DNA from: Psychrobacter sp. APC 3426
GTDB taxonomy: Bacteria > Pseudomonadota > Gammaproteobacteria > Pseudomonadales > Moraxellaceae
Assembly: GCF_030408035.1 (NCBI RefSeq)
Contig: NZ_JASDCF010000032.1
Location: forward strand, 1-33,266
Length of the DNA stretch: 33,266 nt
Reading direction: 5' to 3'
The position numbers were made by a program, and so were the translations under genes. This document shows positions 1 through 8,639 of this stretch, piece by piece (positions within the stretch are counted from its first letter, which is position 1; the number at the start of each line of letters is the position of its first letter). A model generated the notes under the pieces. It was not told the DNA's origin and did not search any database. It saw only the letters and a program-made list of their open reading frames with translations.

Positions 1-44
1 GGGTACAGCCTGACTTTATAAGCTTTTAGGATTTGTTTTGGCAT
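1..44 (-). CDS. tnpB: TnpB family RNA-guided nuclease, N-terminal fragment cut by the window edge
   Basis: The reverse strand from the ATG at 42-44 reads MPKQILKAYKVRLYP. It differs from the complete TnpB at 26536-27687 at one residue (Tyr for His at position 9). Only about 14 codons are visible, so it cannot be told whether this copy is intact. The DNA of codons 1-8 is nearly identical between the copies, while the bases further in (1-21) diverge more, so the two copies are probably not a very recent duplication. Confidence 0.75.
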   Translation of the reverse strand, partial: MPKQILKAYKVRLY

Positions 45-128
45 GAAGCTATTTTACCATATCAAAAGTCTGACGCATTCATCCCTCTACTTTAGAAGTA
101 GGGGAATTCTGCGCTGAAAATGTTAAAA
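1..128 (-). mobile_element. Left end of an IS200/IS605-type TnpB element (partial, runs off the window)
   Basis: Positions 22-128 match 27665-27771 over 107 bp with one difference (T at 110, C at 27753). The second location is the left end of a complete TnpB element, so this is the same element type in the same orientation. It holds the first codons of tnpB, the leader and the subterminal hairpin (CTACTT-TAG-AAGTAG core, about 87-104). Similarity stops after 128, which puts the outer boundary, including any shared target bases, at or just before 128. The rest of the copy would lie to the left of the window. Confidence 0.8.
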
Positions 129-240
129 TCATGCTAAGGTAGATTATCTCTCTACATTCTTATCTTCAAGGCCTGTCGTTCACCGTCAACCTTAGGTTTA
201 AGTACTGAATATCAATTACGATAACAAAGGACTGTTCATT

Positions 241-1257
241 ATGCTCAATAACGTTACTGCTATGGCGAGCTCATTACGTCAACACCTGCCTTTTTCATCC
301 AATGAAGACCATGACATCGCTCCTTACTACCGCAAGCATGTTGCTGCCATCACTGGCGCAGGCTCTGGCATGGGGCGTGAGCTTGCCATTCATTTAGCAA
401 AAATGGGCTGTCATGTCGCGTTATCAGATATTAACGCTGAACAGCTAATACAAACCAAAGAATTGCTCGTCGGTTACGATATCCAAATGACCACCACGGT
501 ACTCGATGTCTCAGACCATAAAGCCGTTGAAGCTTGGGCAGATGAGGTGATGAGCGAGCATGGCAAAGTGAATTTCATCTTTAATAATGCAGGTGTGGCA
601 CTCTACTCTACCGTAGAAGGCAGTAGCATCAGCGAGCTTGCATGGGTGATGGATATCAATTTTTGGGGTGTGGTCTACGGTACCAAAGCATTTTTACCTT
701 TGATTAAAAACAGCGTTAAACTCAGCGAAACCCAGAGCAGTGTTGCTAAGACAGACAATAAGTCACGACAGTTTAATGAGCATGGTCATATCGTCAATAT
801 CTCAAGCTTGTTTGGTTTGACTGCTCAGCCGTCACAATCTGCGTATAACGCTAGCAAATTCGCTGTGCGCGGCTTCACCGAAAGCCTGCGTCAAGAGTTG
901 GATATTCAGCGCTGTGGCGTGTCTGCGACCTGTATCCATCCAGGTGGTATCAAAACCAATATCGCCAACAGTGCACGCGGTAATGACAGCATAAACGACA
1001 TTGGCATGCGTACTGGCCCCAAAGCTATCAGAAGTTTTAATAAGTTTTTGAAATTTGATGCCAGCGAAGCCGCTTGGATTATCTTACAGGCGACCGCGAC
1101 CAATCAGCCACGTTGCTTGATAGGTAATGATGCTAAGATGATTGATGCCGTACAGCGCGTATTTCCATCGACATATAGTCAAATACTAAACGATGTGAAT
1201 ACGCTCTCTCGCAAGCTAAAACCACGTCGTAATAAAAAGCCAAGCACTGCCAAATAA
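241..1257 (+). CDS. Short-chain dehydrogenase/reductase (SDR family)
   Basis: Predicted NAD(P)-dependent oxidoreductase of the classical SDR family; the substrate cannot be read from the sequence. The 338-residue protein has the Rossmann nucleotide-binding motif TGAGSGMG at about residues 38-45, NNAG at 115-118, the catalytic Ser around 188-189 and YNASK at 202-206 giving the Tyr and Lys. It is longer than the usual 250 residues because of about 30 residues before the Rossmann fold, a loop around 160-182 between strand and active site, and a basic C-terminal tail ending near RRNKK. The start is supported by AAAGGA nine bases upstream. It appears to be a single-gene unit, with a strong terminator right after it. 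Similar proteins are often annotated simply as SDR family NAD(P)-dependent oxidoreductase. Confidence 0.9.
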   Translation: MLNNVTAMASSLRQHLPFSSNEDHDIAPYYRKHVAAITGAGSGMGRELAIHLAKMGCHVALSDINAEQLIQTKELLVGYDIQMTTTVLDVSDHKAVEAWADEVMSEHGKVNFIFNNAGVALYSTVEGSSISELAWVMDINFWGVVYGTKAFLPLIKNSVKLSETQSSVAKTDNKSRQFNEHGHIVNISSLFGLTAQPSQSAYNASKFAVRGFTESLRQELDIQRCGVSATCIHPGGIKTNIANSARGNDSINDIGMRTGPKAIRSFNKFLKFDASEAAWIILQATATNQPRCLIGNDAKMIDAVQRVFPSTYSQILNDVNTLSRKLKPRRNKKPSTAK

Positions 1258-1281
1258 CCTACTCTAAAAGTTATTCCTCAC

Positions 1282-1327
1282 GAAAAGGGCTTAAACATAA
1301 ATAATGTTTAAGCCCTTTTCTTATTTT
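1282..1327 (+). terminator. Rho-independent terminator after the SDR gene
   Basis: A perfect 17-bp stem (1282-1298 with 1304-1320) and a 5-base loop are followed by a T-rich run (TTATTTTTT). It lies 25 bases after the SDR stop codon. Confidence 0.9.
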
Positions 1328-1551
1328 TTATCAAAAATGTTTTTCAATTGAGGTGTAACTCAAGCCAAAAACACTTTACGTTTTTATATACTTTAGTGAT
1401 TTATATTTGATACAATCATGTTTCTAGCAACTTACCGGTTGGTTACTCAATCAATCTTTTGCCAAAACAAAGCTTAGTACTGTCATCATGACAACTAAAT
1501 TATCATATAAATACAAATGTAGATATTATTTTTGATAATAAGGATATTCCA

Positions 1552-2496
1552 ATGAAAACACTTTTACGAGTCAAACCCTCTCTTCTTATGGCCACTATTC
1601 TCGCTATCGGTGCTACTAGTATCAGTGCCTGTAGCGAATCAGGCACCAAAGCCGTCGACCGCGTCGAAGAAGCTGAAGCTTTAGCTCGAGTCAAATCACT
1701 CGAAGCACGTGCCACTGAGATTAAGAGTGATATGGCTGCCAACCCAGGTGCCAAGCTGAACATCAGCATGCCTGATGAATCGACTATCCCTGACGATGAA
1801 TATGGCGCTGCCGTCCGTCGAGGATTGGAGCTTGCCAATCACTCCTATCGTGAGCTGCCGAACAACGTGGGCAATAAACTTAACTGTACCAGTTGCCACT
1901 TAGGTAATGGCTCAGAGGCATACGCGGCCCCCTGGAATGGTCTGCCAGGTATTTTCCCCATTTATCGCTCGCGTGATGCACGCGTCAACTCATTACAAGA
2001 ACGAGTCAATGGTTGCTTTCAGCGTTCAATGGATGGCAAACCTTTAGATATGGACTCAGACGAGATGAATGCTTTTATTTCTTATATGACTTGGTTGTCG
2101 CAAGACATGCCGATTGGCGTGTCACCTGAAGGCCGTGGCTTTGTAAAGGTTGATAACACGCTGACGCCAGATCCTGTAAAAGGTAAAGAAATCTTCGCTC
2201 AAACCTGTGTTTCCTGCCATGGTGATAATGGTGAAGGTCAGTATAATGACGATGGTACTTATGTCTATCCAGCCATCGCTGGTGAGAACTCATTTAACGA
2301 TGGTGCCGGTATGGCACGTACTTACAAAGCCGCTTCGTTTGTAAAAGGTAAGATGCCATTTGGTCAAGGCAATACACTCAGTGACCAAGAAGCCATCGAT
2401 GTGGCCAGCTACTTTACCCAGCTACCACGCCCTGTGAAAGCAAATAAAGACAAAGACTGGCCAAAAGGCGGTGCACCGGTAGACGTACGTCGTTAA
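1552..2496 (+). CDS. tsdA: TsdA-like diheme cytochrome c (thiosulfate dehydrogenase/tetrathionate reductase family), lipoprotein
   Basis: Predicted periplasmic diheme cytochrome that couples two thiosulfate to tetrathionate, or the reverse. Two heme motifs are visible: CTSCH at 112-116 and CVSCH at 219-223. Between them is the block expected of TsdA, including FPIYRSRDARVNSLQ and NGCFQRSMDGKPL; Cys155 there matches the cysteine that is the unusual axial ligand of heme 1 in characterised TsdA. KMPFGQG near 277 offers a methionine ligand for heme 2. The N-terminus has a hydrophobic signal and lipobox ISAC (Cys27), so the protein is probably lipid-anchored. About 60 charged residues precede the first heme domain. 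The start is supported by AAGGA seven bases upstream. No tsdB partner lies nearby. The family call is firm; the direction of catalysis is not known. Confidence 0.85.
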   Translation: MKTLLRVKPSLLMATILAIGATSISACSESGTKAVDRVEEAEALARVKSLEARATEIKSDMAANPGAKLNISMPDESTIPDDEYGAAVRRGLELANHSYRELPNNVGNKLNCTSCHLGNGSEAYAAPWNGLPGIFPIYRSRDARVNSLQERVNGCFQRSMDGKPLDMDSDEMNAFISYMTWLSQDMPIGVSPEGRGFVKVDNTLTPDPVKGKEIFAQTCVSCHGDNGEGQYNDDGTYVYPAIAGENSFNDGAGMARTYKAASFVKGKMPFGQGNTLSDQEAIDVASYFTQLPRPVKANKDKDWPKGGAPVDVRR

Positions 2497-2536
2497 TAAC
2501 ACATAAACTATTTATGGGTCGCGAAAATATCCATGC

Positions 2537-2573
2537 AAAAAGCCCAGTTAATTTAAATAACTGGGCTTTTTGA
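2537..2573. terminator. Bidirectional terminator between tsdA and the EIIC-like gene
   Basis: Perfect 14-bp stem (2537-2550 with 2558-2571) around a 7-base AT loop, with A-run and T-run flanks. It sits between two convergent genes and can stop transcription from both sides. Confidence 0.9.
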
Positions 2574-2610
2574 TTTTAGAGATTATTGAAAGCATTAAAA
2601 CCTATAAAGC

Positions 2611-3708
2611 TTAAGGCAGCTTCATATCACCAGCAACTAACCAGCCCATACGGCGCATTGCATAAGCGACGATACCCGCAATCACTGCTGGTAATACAAA
2701 CATCAATAAAATAATCGCTGTCCATAACTGTGTTGTGCTCATAATTCCTTGTGATGCTTCAATAACGCCGAACACCCCAACCAAGCCAGCGGTGCCCATA
2801 CCAGCGCCTGTAGCCGTACAGGCCAGCCCAAAGCCTACCGTCGCGATAGGGCCGACGATGGCGCTAGCGACAACGGCTGGCAATAAAATTAATGGTTTTT
2901 TTAGTACATTAGGGATTTGTAGCATGCTCGTGCCAAGACCCTGAGAGACCACACCGCTCACGCCGTTGTCTTTAAAACTTGCCACAGCAAAGCCAATCAT
3001 ATGCGCGGCACAGCCAACGACAGCCGCCCCACCAGCCAAACCGCCCAGTCCAATAGCGATACAGATAGCCGCGCTTGAGGTTGGTAGTGTCAGTAGAATA
3101 CCGACCACGACTGCTATCACAATGCCCATTAATAATGGCTGTAACTCAGTGGCCGCTTGGATACCTTGTCCAATGGCATCGACAGCAGCGACGATAGGTG
3201 GATTGAGTAGCGCGCAAACTAATAGAGCTACACCGCATACTAGTAATGGCACTAACAAAATATCAAGCTTGGTCTTGCCAGCGACCCATGTACCAGCACG
3301 ATAAGCAAATACCGATGCCAAATACGCCCCTATTGGATTACCGGGCAATGCGACAAAGGTTGCAGGTCCACCCACTTGCGGCGTGAAGAGCGTCCCCGCC
3401 ATTAGCGCTTCAGAATGGGCGCCAAGCATACCTGCTACCAAGCAGCTAAGCATGACCAATGTTGGTGCTTTGAGATAATAGGCAATACCAACGCCGATAC
3501 CCGCACCCATCAATACTGACGCCAGCTTACCGACTGCAACCAGTGCAGGCAAATTTAACCAACCACCGATTTGCGAGATAATAAGTCCAGCAATCAGGGT
3601 GACAAATAACCCCAAAGCCATACCAGTAAAAGCATCGATGAAATATTTTTGAAAAAATGCTTTAATCATGCTGGTAGGTGGTACCGAGTTAGATACAGTC
3701 ATAGCCAT
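2611..3708 (-). CDS. PTS transporter subunit IIC-like membrane protein (PTS_EIIC_2 type)
   Basis: A very hydrophobic protein of about 363 residues with roughly ten membrane segments and many Gly/Ala-rich stretches (for example GIGVGIAYYL, GLGGLAGGAAVVG). It resembles the standalone EIIC-like family (Pfam PTS_EIIC_2). No EIIA, EIIB, HPr or sugar enzyme gene is nearby, so sugar phosphotransfer is doubtful and the real substrate is unknown. Two in-frame ATGs lie at 3708 and 3702. The only ribosome binding site, AAAGAG, is one base from the first but seven from the second, so translation probably starts at 3702 (MTVSNSV). It is a single gene with terminators on both sides. Confidence 0.75.
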   Translation of the reverse strand: MAMTVSNSVPPTSMIKAFFQKYFIDAFTGMALGLFVTLIAGLIISQIGGWLNLPALVAVGKLASVLMGAGIGVGIAYYLKAPTLVMLSCLVAGMLGAHSEALMAGTLFTPQVGGPATFVALPGNPIGAYLASVFAYRAGTWVAGKTKLDILLVPLLVCGVALLVCALLNPPIVAAVDAIGQGIQAATELQPLLMGIVIAVVVGILLTLPTSSAAICIAIGLGGLAGGAAVVGCAAHMIGFAVASFKDNGVSGVVSQGLGTSMLQIPNVLKKPLILLPAVVASAIVGPIATVGFGLACTATGAGMGTAGLVGVFGVIEASQGIMSTTQLWTAIILLMFVLPAVIAGIVAYAMRRMGWLVAGDMKLP

Positions 3709-3785
3709 ACTCTTTGTGAACGTTTTGATAATAGAAATATAATAAAACAGCTAGGGAAAATTTATTCAACAAAAATAAGAGATAA

Positions 3786-3810
3786 AAAAAGCGTCATTGC
3801 GACGCTTTTT
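3786..3810 (-). terminator. Rho-independent terminator after the argS/SPOR unit
   Basis: Perfect 10-bp stem (3786-3795 with 3801-3810), 5-base loop, with A-run and T-run flanks. It lies 42 bases past the stop of the SPOR-domain gene on the reverse strand. Confidence 0.85.
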
Positions 3811-3851
3811 AATTCTTAATAAATGACTAAAATCATTATAAGTGACCAAAT

Positions 3852-4682
3852 CTAACGGCGCTGTTCAACGATAATAGAATCGATACCATTATTTTGTAGG
3901 CGCTGCTGGGCTGTGCTCACAGCTTGACGGTTATTCATCGGGCGTGAAATGACTTGATAGATTGGCAGACCATTACCCGTTGTATTCTTAACCACTCTAG
4001 CGTCGACACCTGCCATCAATACTTGGGCACGGCGACGATCGGCTTCATCAGCATCGCCAAAGCTATTGATTTGCAAAATATACGTTGCTGCTGGCTTAGC
4101 GGCCTGAACGCTAGCCGTGCCTGCAACGGCATTATTAGCGCGATTGGCAGTGTTGCTATTGCTGCTAGGTGTAGAGCCGTCGTAGGTCGCATCTTCTTCA
4201 ACAATGACAATGTCGTCACTATTATCATTGGTTGCCCCGCTATTCGCGTTATTACCACGACTAGGTTCAATCACCGTGTTTTCTGAGATGCCAAAGTTGC
4301 CTGCATTGTCGTTACGGCTGGCTGAGCTGTCCTCTGGTTGGATCACAACAACATCAGGCTCAAAGGCGCCAATGTCACTGATTCGATTGTTATCGATATC
4401 AGCGATGTCTTCATCAGGAATCGTTGCCATCTCTTGATTGGGTAAAATATCATAGAACTCATAATCACCATTATCAGTATCAGTATCAACGCGTGGCTGC
4501 ACCTGACGGTCAGGATCGTTACCAGCAGTGCTATCAGCAGGACTGAAATCGAATAATGGTGAGAGGTAGATAAACACCCCAATCATCAGGGTCAATACTG
4601 CCCCGACGAACATCCATAATAAGCCTGATACGCTACTTGTTTTGCGTTTTTCAGTCGCACCTTTAGGTTTTTTGGCTAACAT
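3852..4682 (-). CDS. SPOR domain-containing membrane protein (FtsN-like architecture)
   Basis: A 276-residue bitopic inner membrane protein. It has a short basic cytoplasmic N-terminus, one membrane helix at about residues 21-46, a long low-complexity acidic and Asn/Ser-rich periplasmic linker (about 50-195), and a C-terminal SPOR domain from about 198 (TYILQINSFGDADEADRRRAQ onward). SPOR domains bind peptidoglycan stripped of stem peptides at the division site, so a role in division or wall remodelling is likely. It lies 64 bases after argS on the same strand, an arrangement also known in Pseudomonas-type genomes, and is probably cotranscribed. The start is supported by GGGAG nine to ten bases upstream. 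Whether it is the functional FtsN cannot be told from the sequence; the linker shows no clear FtsN-specific motif. Confidence 0.85.
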   Translation of the reverse strand: MLAKKPKGATEKRKTSSVSGLLWMFVGAVLTLMIGVFIYLSPLFDFSPADSTAGNDPDRQVQPRVDTDTDNGDYEFYDILPNQEMATIPDEDIADIDNNRISDIGAFEPDVVVIQPEDSSASRNDNAGNFGISENTVIEPSRGNNANSGATNDNSDDIVIVEEDATYDGSTPSSNSNTANRANNAVAGTASVQAAKPAATYILQINSFGDADEADRRRAQVLMAGVDARVVKNTTGNGLPIYQVISRPMNNRQAVSTAQQRLQNNGIDSIIVEQRR

Positions 4683-4746
4683 GGATCTGGTTCTCCCTAC
4701 TGAATCTAACTATCATCAAATTATGGTTACTGGCTGTCTATTTATA

Positions 4747-6576
4747 CTACATGCTAGACGGTGCAGACAACCCTAATAAACCAAGTCCATTGGACAATAC
4801 TTGGCGTACCGCTTTAGACAAACGCAAGCGCGCTTGCATTAAATCCATCTCATCTTGGCTCGGTGTCTCACCTGAGGTCAAGCTCACTGGCAAGATACGG
4901 TTGGTGTCATACCAACCATGGAACAACGCAGCCAACTCTTTTAGATAGTTGGTCAATACATGAGGCTCGTAACCGGTCGCGGCACGCAGTAATGTCGCCG
5001 GATAGCCGGCAAGCAGTTTAATCAGCTCACCTTCGTTAGGTGCGCTGAGCAAATTTTGATGTGCTAAGCCAGTTGCATCATCTACTGCAAGACCACTGTT
5101 TTGCAGCTTTTCTAATACGCGGCAAACACGCGCATGGGCATACTGAATGTAATACACTTGATTGTCTTTACTTTGTGATTTGGCAAGCTCTAAATCAAAG
5201 TCAACGTGCACCTCAGGCTTGCGTGCCACATAATAGAAGCGCGCTGCATCGTTACCCACCTCAGAACGCAGCTCACGTAGGGTAACAAACTTGCCTGAAC
5301 GTGATGACATTTGTACTTTTTCACTACCGCGCCATAATGCAACAAACTGTACGAGCACTACATCTAGGCGCTCTGCATCAATACCAAGCGCCAACAGCGC
5401 CGCTTTGACCCGTGGAACGTAACCATGGTGATCTGCGCCCCAAACGTTAACCACTTTATCAAAACCACGATCGAACTTGTTTTTATGATAAGCGATGTCA
5501 GAAGCAAAATAAGTCGTTTGGCCATTCGCTCGGCGTACCACACGGTCTTTTTCGTCACCAAAATCGGTCGATTTGAACCAAATATTGCCATCTTTTTCGT
5601 ATAAATAGCCTTTTTCGTCTAACACTTGCAAGGCAGGCTCAATCTCACTATCAATCGACCTCTCGCTAAACCAGCACTCATAACGCACGCCAAAGTCGTT
5701 TAAGTCGTCTTTGATATCGGCCAAAATACTACTTAATGCCGCATTTAAAAACAGCTCATAGCTATCGCCAAGCAAAGCTTTACTATTATTGATTAACCCA
5801 TCGATATGCGCTTCTTTGTCACCTGATAGTAGTGTCTTTTCACCGTCAGCATTTGTCTCAAACTGTGCATCTTCTGGTACATCTTTGGCAACGTCTGCAA
5901 AGCGATGCACATAGCTGGCACCATGTTGCACTTTTAATGTCTGAGCGATATCACTGACATAGTCACCTTGATAGCCATTGACTGGGAACGTTACCTGCTC
6001 GCCATTGGTTTCGAGATAACGCAGATAAGTACTGGTTGCCAAAATGTCCATTTGACGACCCGCATCATTGACATAGTACTCACGTGTGACGTCATAACCA
6101 ATGGCTTCAAGCAGGTTTGCCACGCTCATACCAAAGGCAGCACCGCGACCATGACCGACATGTAGGCTTGACGTTGGATTGGCAGAGACAAACTCAACTT
6201 GAATCTTTTGCCCATCGAACTGGTCACTTAAACCGAAGCGGTCTTGCAAAGTAAAGATATCGTCTAATACGGCAAATTTGGCTTCAGCATTTAAGAAGAC
6301 ATTAATGAACCCTGGGCCTGCGATTTCTACTTGGCGAATATCTTGATTGTCAGGTAAGGCGTTGACAATTTTTTCAGCCAATTGGCGTGAATTGGCTTTT
6401 GCAGCTTTGGCAGCAGTCAGCGCGATATTACTGGCAAAATCACCATGACTGAGGTCTTTAGTACGAGTGATTTGGCTGTTATTTTGCCAATCAGCAGGCA
6501 ACACATCTTCAGCCTGTAAGGTTTGAATAGCTTGTTCAAATAGTGCGGCTAAGGTATCGATTTGGGCTTGTGACAT
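4747..6576 (-). CDS. argS: Arginine--tRNA ligase
   Basis: Class I aminoacyl-tRNA synthetase that charges tRNA-Arg. The 609-residue length is typical. The N-terminal additional domain (residues 1 to about 110) is followed by the HIGH-type signature HVGHGRG at about 139, the Rossmann catalytic domain, and the MSSRSGKFVTL region that stands in for KMSKS, as is usual for many bacterial ArgRS. The C-terminal anticodon-binding domain (about 470-609) ends in the expected GLxLLGLSAPSSM. No strong Shine-Dalgarno sequence precedes the ATG. It is the first gene of a two-gene unit with the SPOR-domain gene. Confidence 0.98.
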   Translation of the reverse strand: MSQAQIDTLAALFEQAIQTLQAEDVLPADWQNNSQITRTKDLSHGDFASNIALTAAKAAKANSRQLAEKIVNALPDNQDIRQVEIAGPGFINVFLNAEAKFAVLDDIFTLQDRFGLSDQFDGQKIQVEFVSANPTSSLHVGHGRGAAFGMSVANLLEAIGYDVTREYYVNDAGRQMDILATSTYLRYLETNGEQVTFPVNGYQGDYVSDIAQTLKVQHGASYVHRFADVAKDVPEDAQFETNADGEKTLLSGDKEAHIDGLINNSKALLGDSYELFLNAALSSILADIKDDLNDFGVRYECWFSERSIDSEIEPALQVLDEKGYLYEKDGNIWFKSTDFGDEKDRVVRRANGQTTYFASDIAYHKNKFDRGFDKVVNVWGADHHGYVPRVKAALLALGIDAERLDVVLVQFVALWRGSEKVQMSSRSGKFVTLRELRSEVGNDAARFYYVARKPEVHVDFDLELAKSQSKDNQVYYIQYAHARVCRVLEKLQNSGLAVDDATGLAHQNLLSAPNEGELIKLLAGYPATLLRAATGYEPHVLTNYLKELAALFHGWYDTNRILPVSLTSGETPSQDEMDLMQARLRLSKAVRQVLSNGLGLLGLSAPSSM

Positions 6577-7080
6577 AGGGTTATAAACTCAGTTAAATAA
6601 ACAACAAAAACGGTGTGAAATTTGGCGAATGTGCACAGTCAATAACGGCTTATTATAATAGCGACTGACTATCCAGAGGAGAAATTAGTACAAAAAGATA
6701 AGTAACCTATAAATATAACAATCTTTGCGCTGTATTGCACTATTTACGGTAAAATTAGCGTCAAAATACAACACTTTACGCCATTTTAAAGCGAGACCTT
6801 TGATGGCGATAAAAAAGCATCGCTCAAAGAAATCTCGCTCAAGGATAACCATCAGTCATTGTAGCGTTACTGTTGCCTACGACTCTACAGGAGTTTATAC
6901 CCAACAGATTCCACGTTATAATGACGGTTTGTATTGCTGATCGTCTATTTACCTCTCGTTTAACTGATAGATAAATGCTCAATTGACACAGAGTTATGGG
7001 CTTTTTCACCCTTATTGTAAAAGCTCTCAAAAACGATAGTGCAAATAGATACCGCGTTACTTACTTTATAGGATTACCTT
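6577..7080. other. 504-bp gene-free stretch between argS and the DUF2788 gene
   Basis: This divergent intergenic region must hold the promoters of argS (-) and of the DUF2788 gene (+). A TATAAT occurs at 6917-6922 on the plus strand but has no convincing -35 box at the right distance. A possible 45-codon frame from 6803 begins MAIKKHRSKKSRSR but lacks a ribosome binding site. No RNA gene, repeat or terminator was recognised. Confidence 0.5.
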
Positions 7081-7299
7081 ATGTTTGCTATTGCTGCCAG
7101 CACTGTCACCAGTTGGGGTCTGTACGTACTGCTCCCGATATTTATCGCATTTCTGTTTTTTATTATGTGGGACATCTCTAAAAAATCCGAAGCCGGTCGT
7201 GCCGGTACGTTTTGGATATTTTTAGCATTAGGGGCAGGTTTTGTGGGCTTCTTACTCAAGCTATTGCTAGAAGTTGCCTTTAAGAAATGGCTGATTTAA
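7081..7299 (+). CDS. DUF2788 family small membrane protein
   Basis: A 72-residue protein with two hydrophobic helices (about residues 12-30 and 43-62). They are separated by a short cytoplasmic-type loop carrying the family-like signature MWDISKKSEAGRAGTFWIFLALG. Size and pattern fit DUF2788, a family of unknown function in Gammaproteobacteria. The start is supported by AGGA seven bases upstream. It appears monocistronic and faces the convergent BenE gene only 43 bases away. Confidence 0.75.
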   Translation: MFAIAASTVTSWGLYVLLPIFIAFLFFIMWDISKKSEAGRAGTFWIFLALGAGFVGFLLKLLLEVAFKKWLI

Positions 7300-7342
7300 C
7301 AAAATTCCGCAGAAACCCCCTATCTCTAAGGTAGTGGGTGGT

Positions 7343-8554
7343 TCATTTGGCCATATTTTTGGGTGTGATATTGCCTAATACATAATGGGCAATCATTCCG
7401 ATAACCACACCCCAAAATACTGAGCTCAATCCCAAAAACTGCATGCCAGAAGCAGTGGCCATAAAAGTTATCAACGCCGAATCTCTTTGCTCATCGTCTT
7501 TCATCGCGATATGAATATTGGCAGAGATAGCACCAATAAGCGCCAGTCCTGCCAGCGCTGCGATTAATTCTTTAGGTAGCAGGCTAAATACCGCCACAAT
7601 ACTACCGGCGAATAACCCACCTAAAATGTAAAACACACTATTGGCAATACCAGCAATATAACGCCTATCTTTACATTCGTGAGCATCCATCCCAGTACAT
7701 AAGGCGGCGGTAATAGCTCCCAATGTAATAGTAATGCCACCAACGCAAGCCACTGCCAAAGAAGCAATACTAAATGTACTGACAATGGGTTTGGCTGGTG
7801 TGTCATAACCACTCAAGCGCAGGATAGCCATACCGGGCAAAAACTGTCCGCTTAAGCTGACAAGAATGAGCGGAAGCGCAAGGTTGAATACGGAGCGCCA
7901 CGTCCATTCTGGCGATATAAATTTAGGTATCGTTATTGCTAAATTAATATCGACAGGGTTCATTTTCCCAAACAGCACACTCAATATAACGCCGCATGAT
8001 AACACCCAAATCATGGTATATCGTGGTGAGAAGCGTTTGGCCAATAAATAGCACGCCAACATACTAAAGACGATGACAGGCATGGTATCCATCGCCACAA
8101 ACAGATCCAAACCAAACTGAAATAAAATACCCGCCATCATGCCAGCGGCAATACCGTTTGGAATCCACTTTAGGATCTTATCAAATGATCCGGTGATACC
8201 GACTAAAAAAATGACAATGGCAGAGACAATATAAGCAGCAACCGCTTCATTGATACTCATCTGCGGAAATAAAGTGACCAGTAATGCTGTACCGGGTGCC
8301 GACCAACCAGCCACAATAGGTGTTTTATATTTGATAGATAAATACATACCAGGTATGGCAGCACCGATAGAGATGCCCCAAATCCAAGACGCCATCATCG
8401 CATCGGATACTTGCGCTGCTTGGGCGGCCTGAAAAAATATCACCAACGGCCCTGCATAAGCAATAAGCACGGCTAGAAAACCGGCTACCGAGGCGGACAA
8501 TGACCAGTCTTGTTTTAGGGTTTTTATTAAACTTGCCATATTGCGTCCTTGCAA
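7343..8554 (-). CDS. benE: BenE family benzoate/H+ symporter
   Basis: A hydrophobic protein with about twelve membrane segments, similar throughout to BenE, the inner membrane aromatic acid:proton symporter. Recognisable parts include AGPLVIFFQAAQAAQV near the N-terminus, PIVAGWSAPGTALL, and GGITITLGAITAALCTG with the following DAHECKDRRYIAGIA. The longest frame would begin at a TTG (8554). The ATG at 8539 has AAGGA six to seven bases upstream and is the probable start, giving 398 residues (MASLIKTLKQDW). No ben or cat catabolic genes are in this window, so the substrate could be another aromatic or weak acid. Confidence 0.88.
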   Translation of the reverse strand: MQGRNMASLIKTLKQDWSLSASVAGFLAVLIAYAGPLVIFFQAAQAAQVSDAMMASWIWGISIGAAIPGMYLSIKYKTPIVAGWSAPGTALLVTLFPQMSINEAVAAYIVSAIVIFLVGITGSFDKILKWIPNGIAAGMMAGILFQFGLDLFVAMDTMPVIVFSMLACYLLAKRFSPRYTMIWVLSCGVILSVLFGKMNPVDINLAITIPKFISPEWTWRSVFNLALPLILVSLSGQFLPGMAILRLSGYDTPAKPIVSTFSIASLAVACVGGITITLGAITAALCTGMDAHECKDRRYIAGIANSVFYILGGLFAGSIVAVFSLLPKELIAALAGLALIGAISANIHIAMKDDEQRDSALITFMATASGMQFLGLSSVFWGVVIGMIAHYVLGNITPKNMAK

Positions 8555-8586
8555 CTCAGCAGTAATCAGTCAGTATGTTTATAAAA

Positions 8587-8608
8587 AAGCATATGACCTT
8601 GATGGTCA
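8587..8608 (-). terminator. Possible weak terminator after cmoB
   Basis: On the reverse strand a short TGACC-ATCAA-GGTCA hairpin (8594-8608) is followed, after four bases, by a run of six T. The stem is only 5 bp, so this is tentative. Confidence 0.35.
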
Positions 8609-8639
8609 GCACTTAATTAGCAGCGTTTTCTAATCGAAG

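Noticed and set aside
2735..3304. Open frames on the plus strand across the EIIC-like gene.
   Set aside because: They are Pro/Ala/Thr-rich antisense shadows of a hydrophobic membrane protein gene.
6803..6940. A 45-codon frame beginning MAIKKHRSKKSRSR before the DUF2788 gene.
   Set aside because: No ribosome binding site, no recognisable family and unlikely composition after residue 15; kept only as a remark.
7300..7342. Imperfect hairpin between the DUF2788 and BenE genes as a bidirectional terminator.
   Set aside because: The stem is short with a bulge (CCCCTA with TAGTGGG) and lacks a T run.
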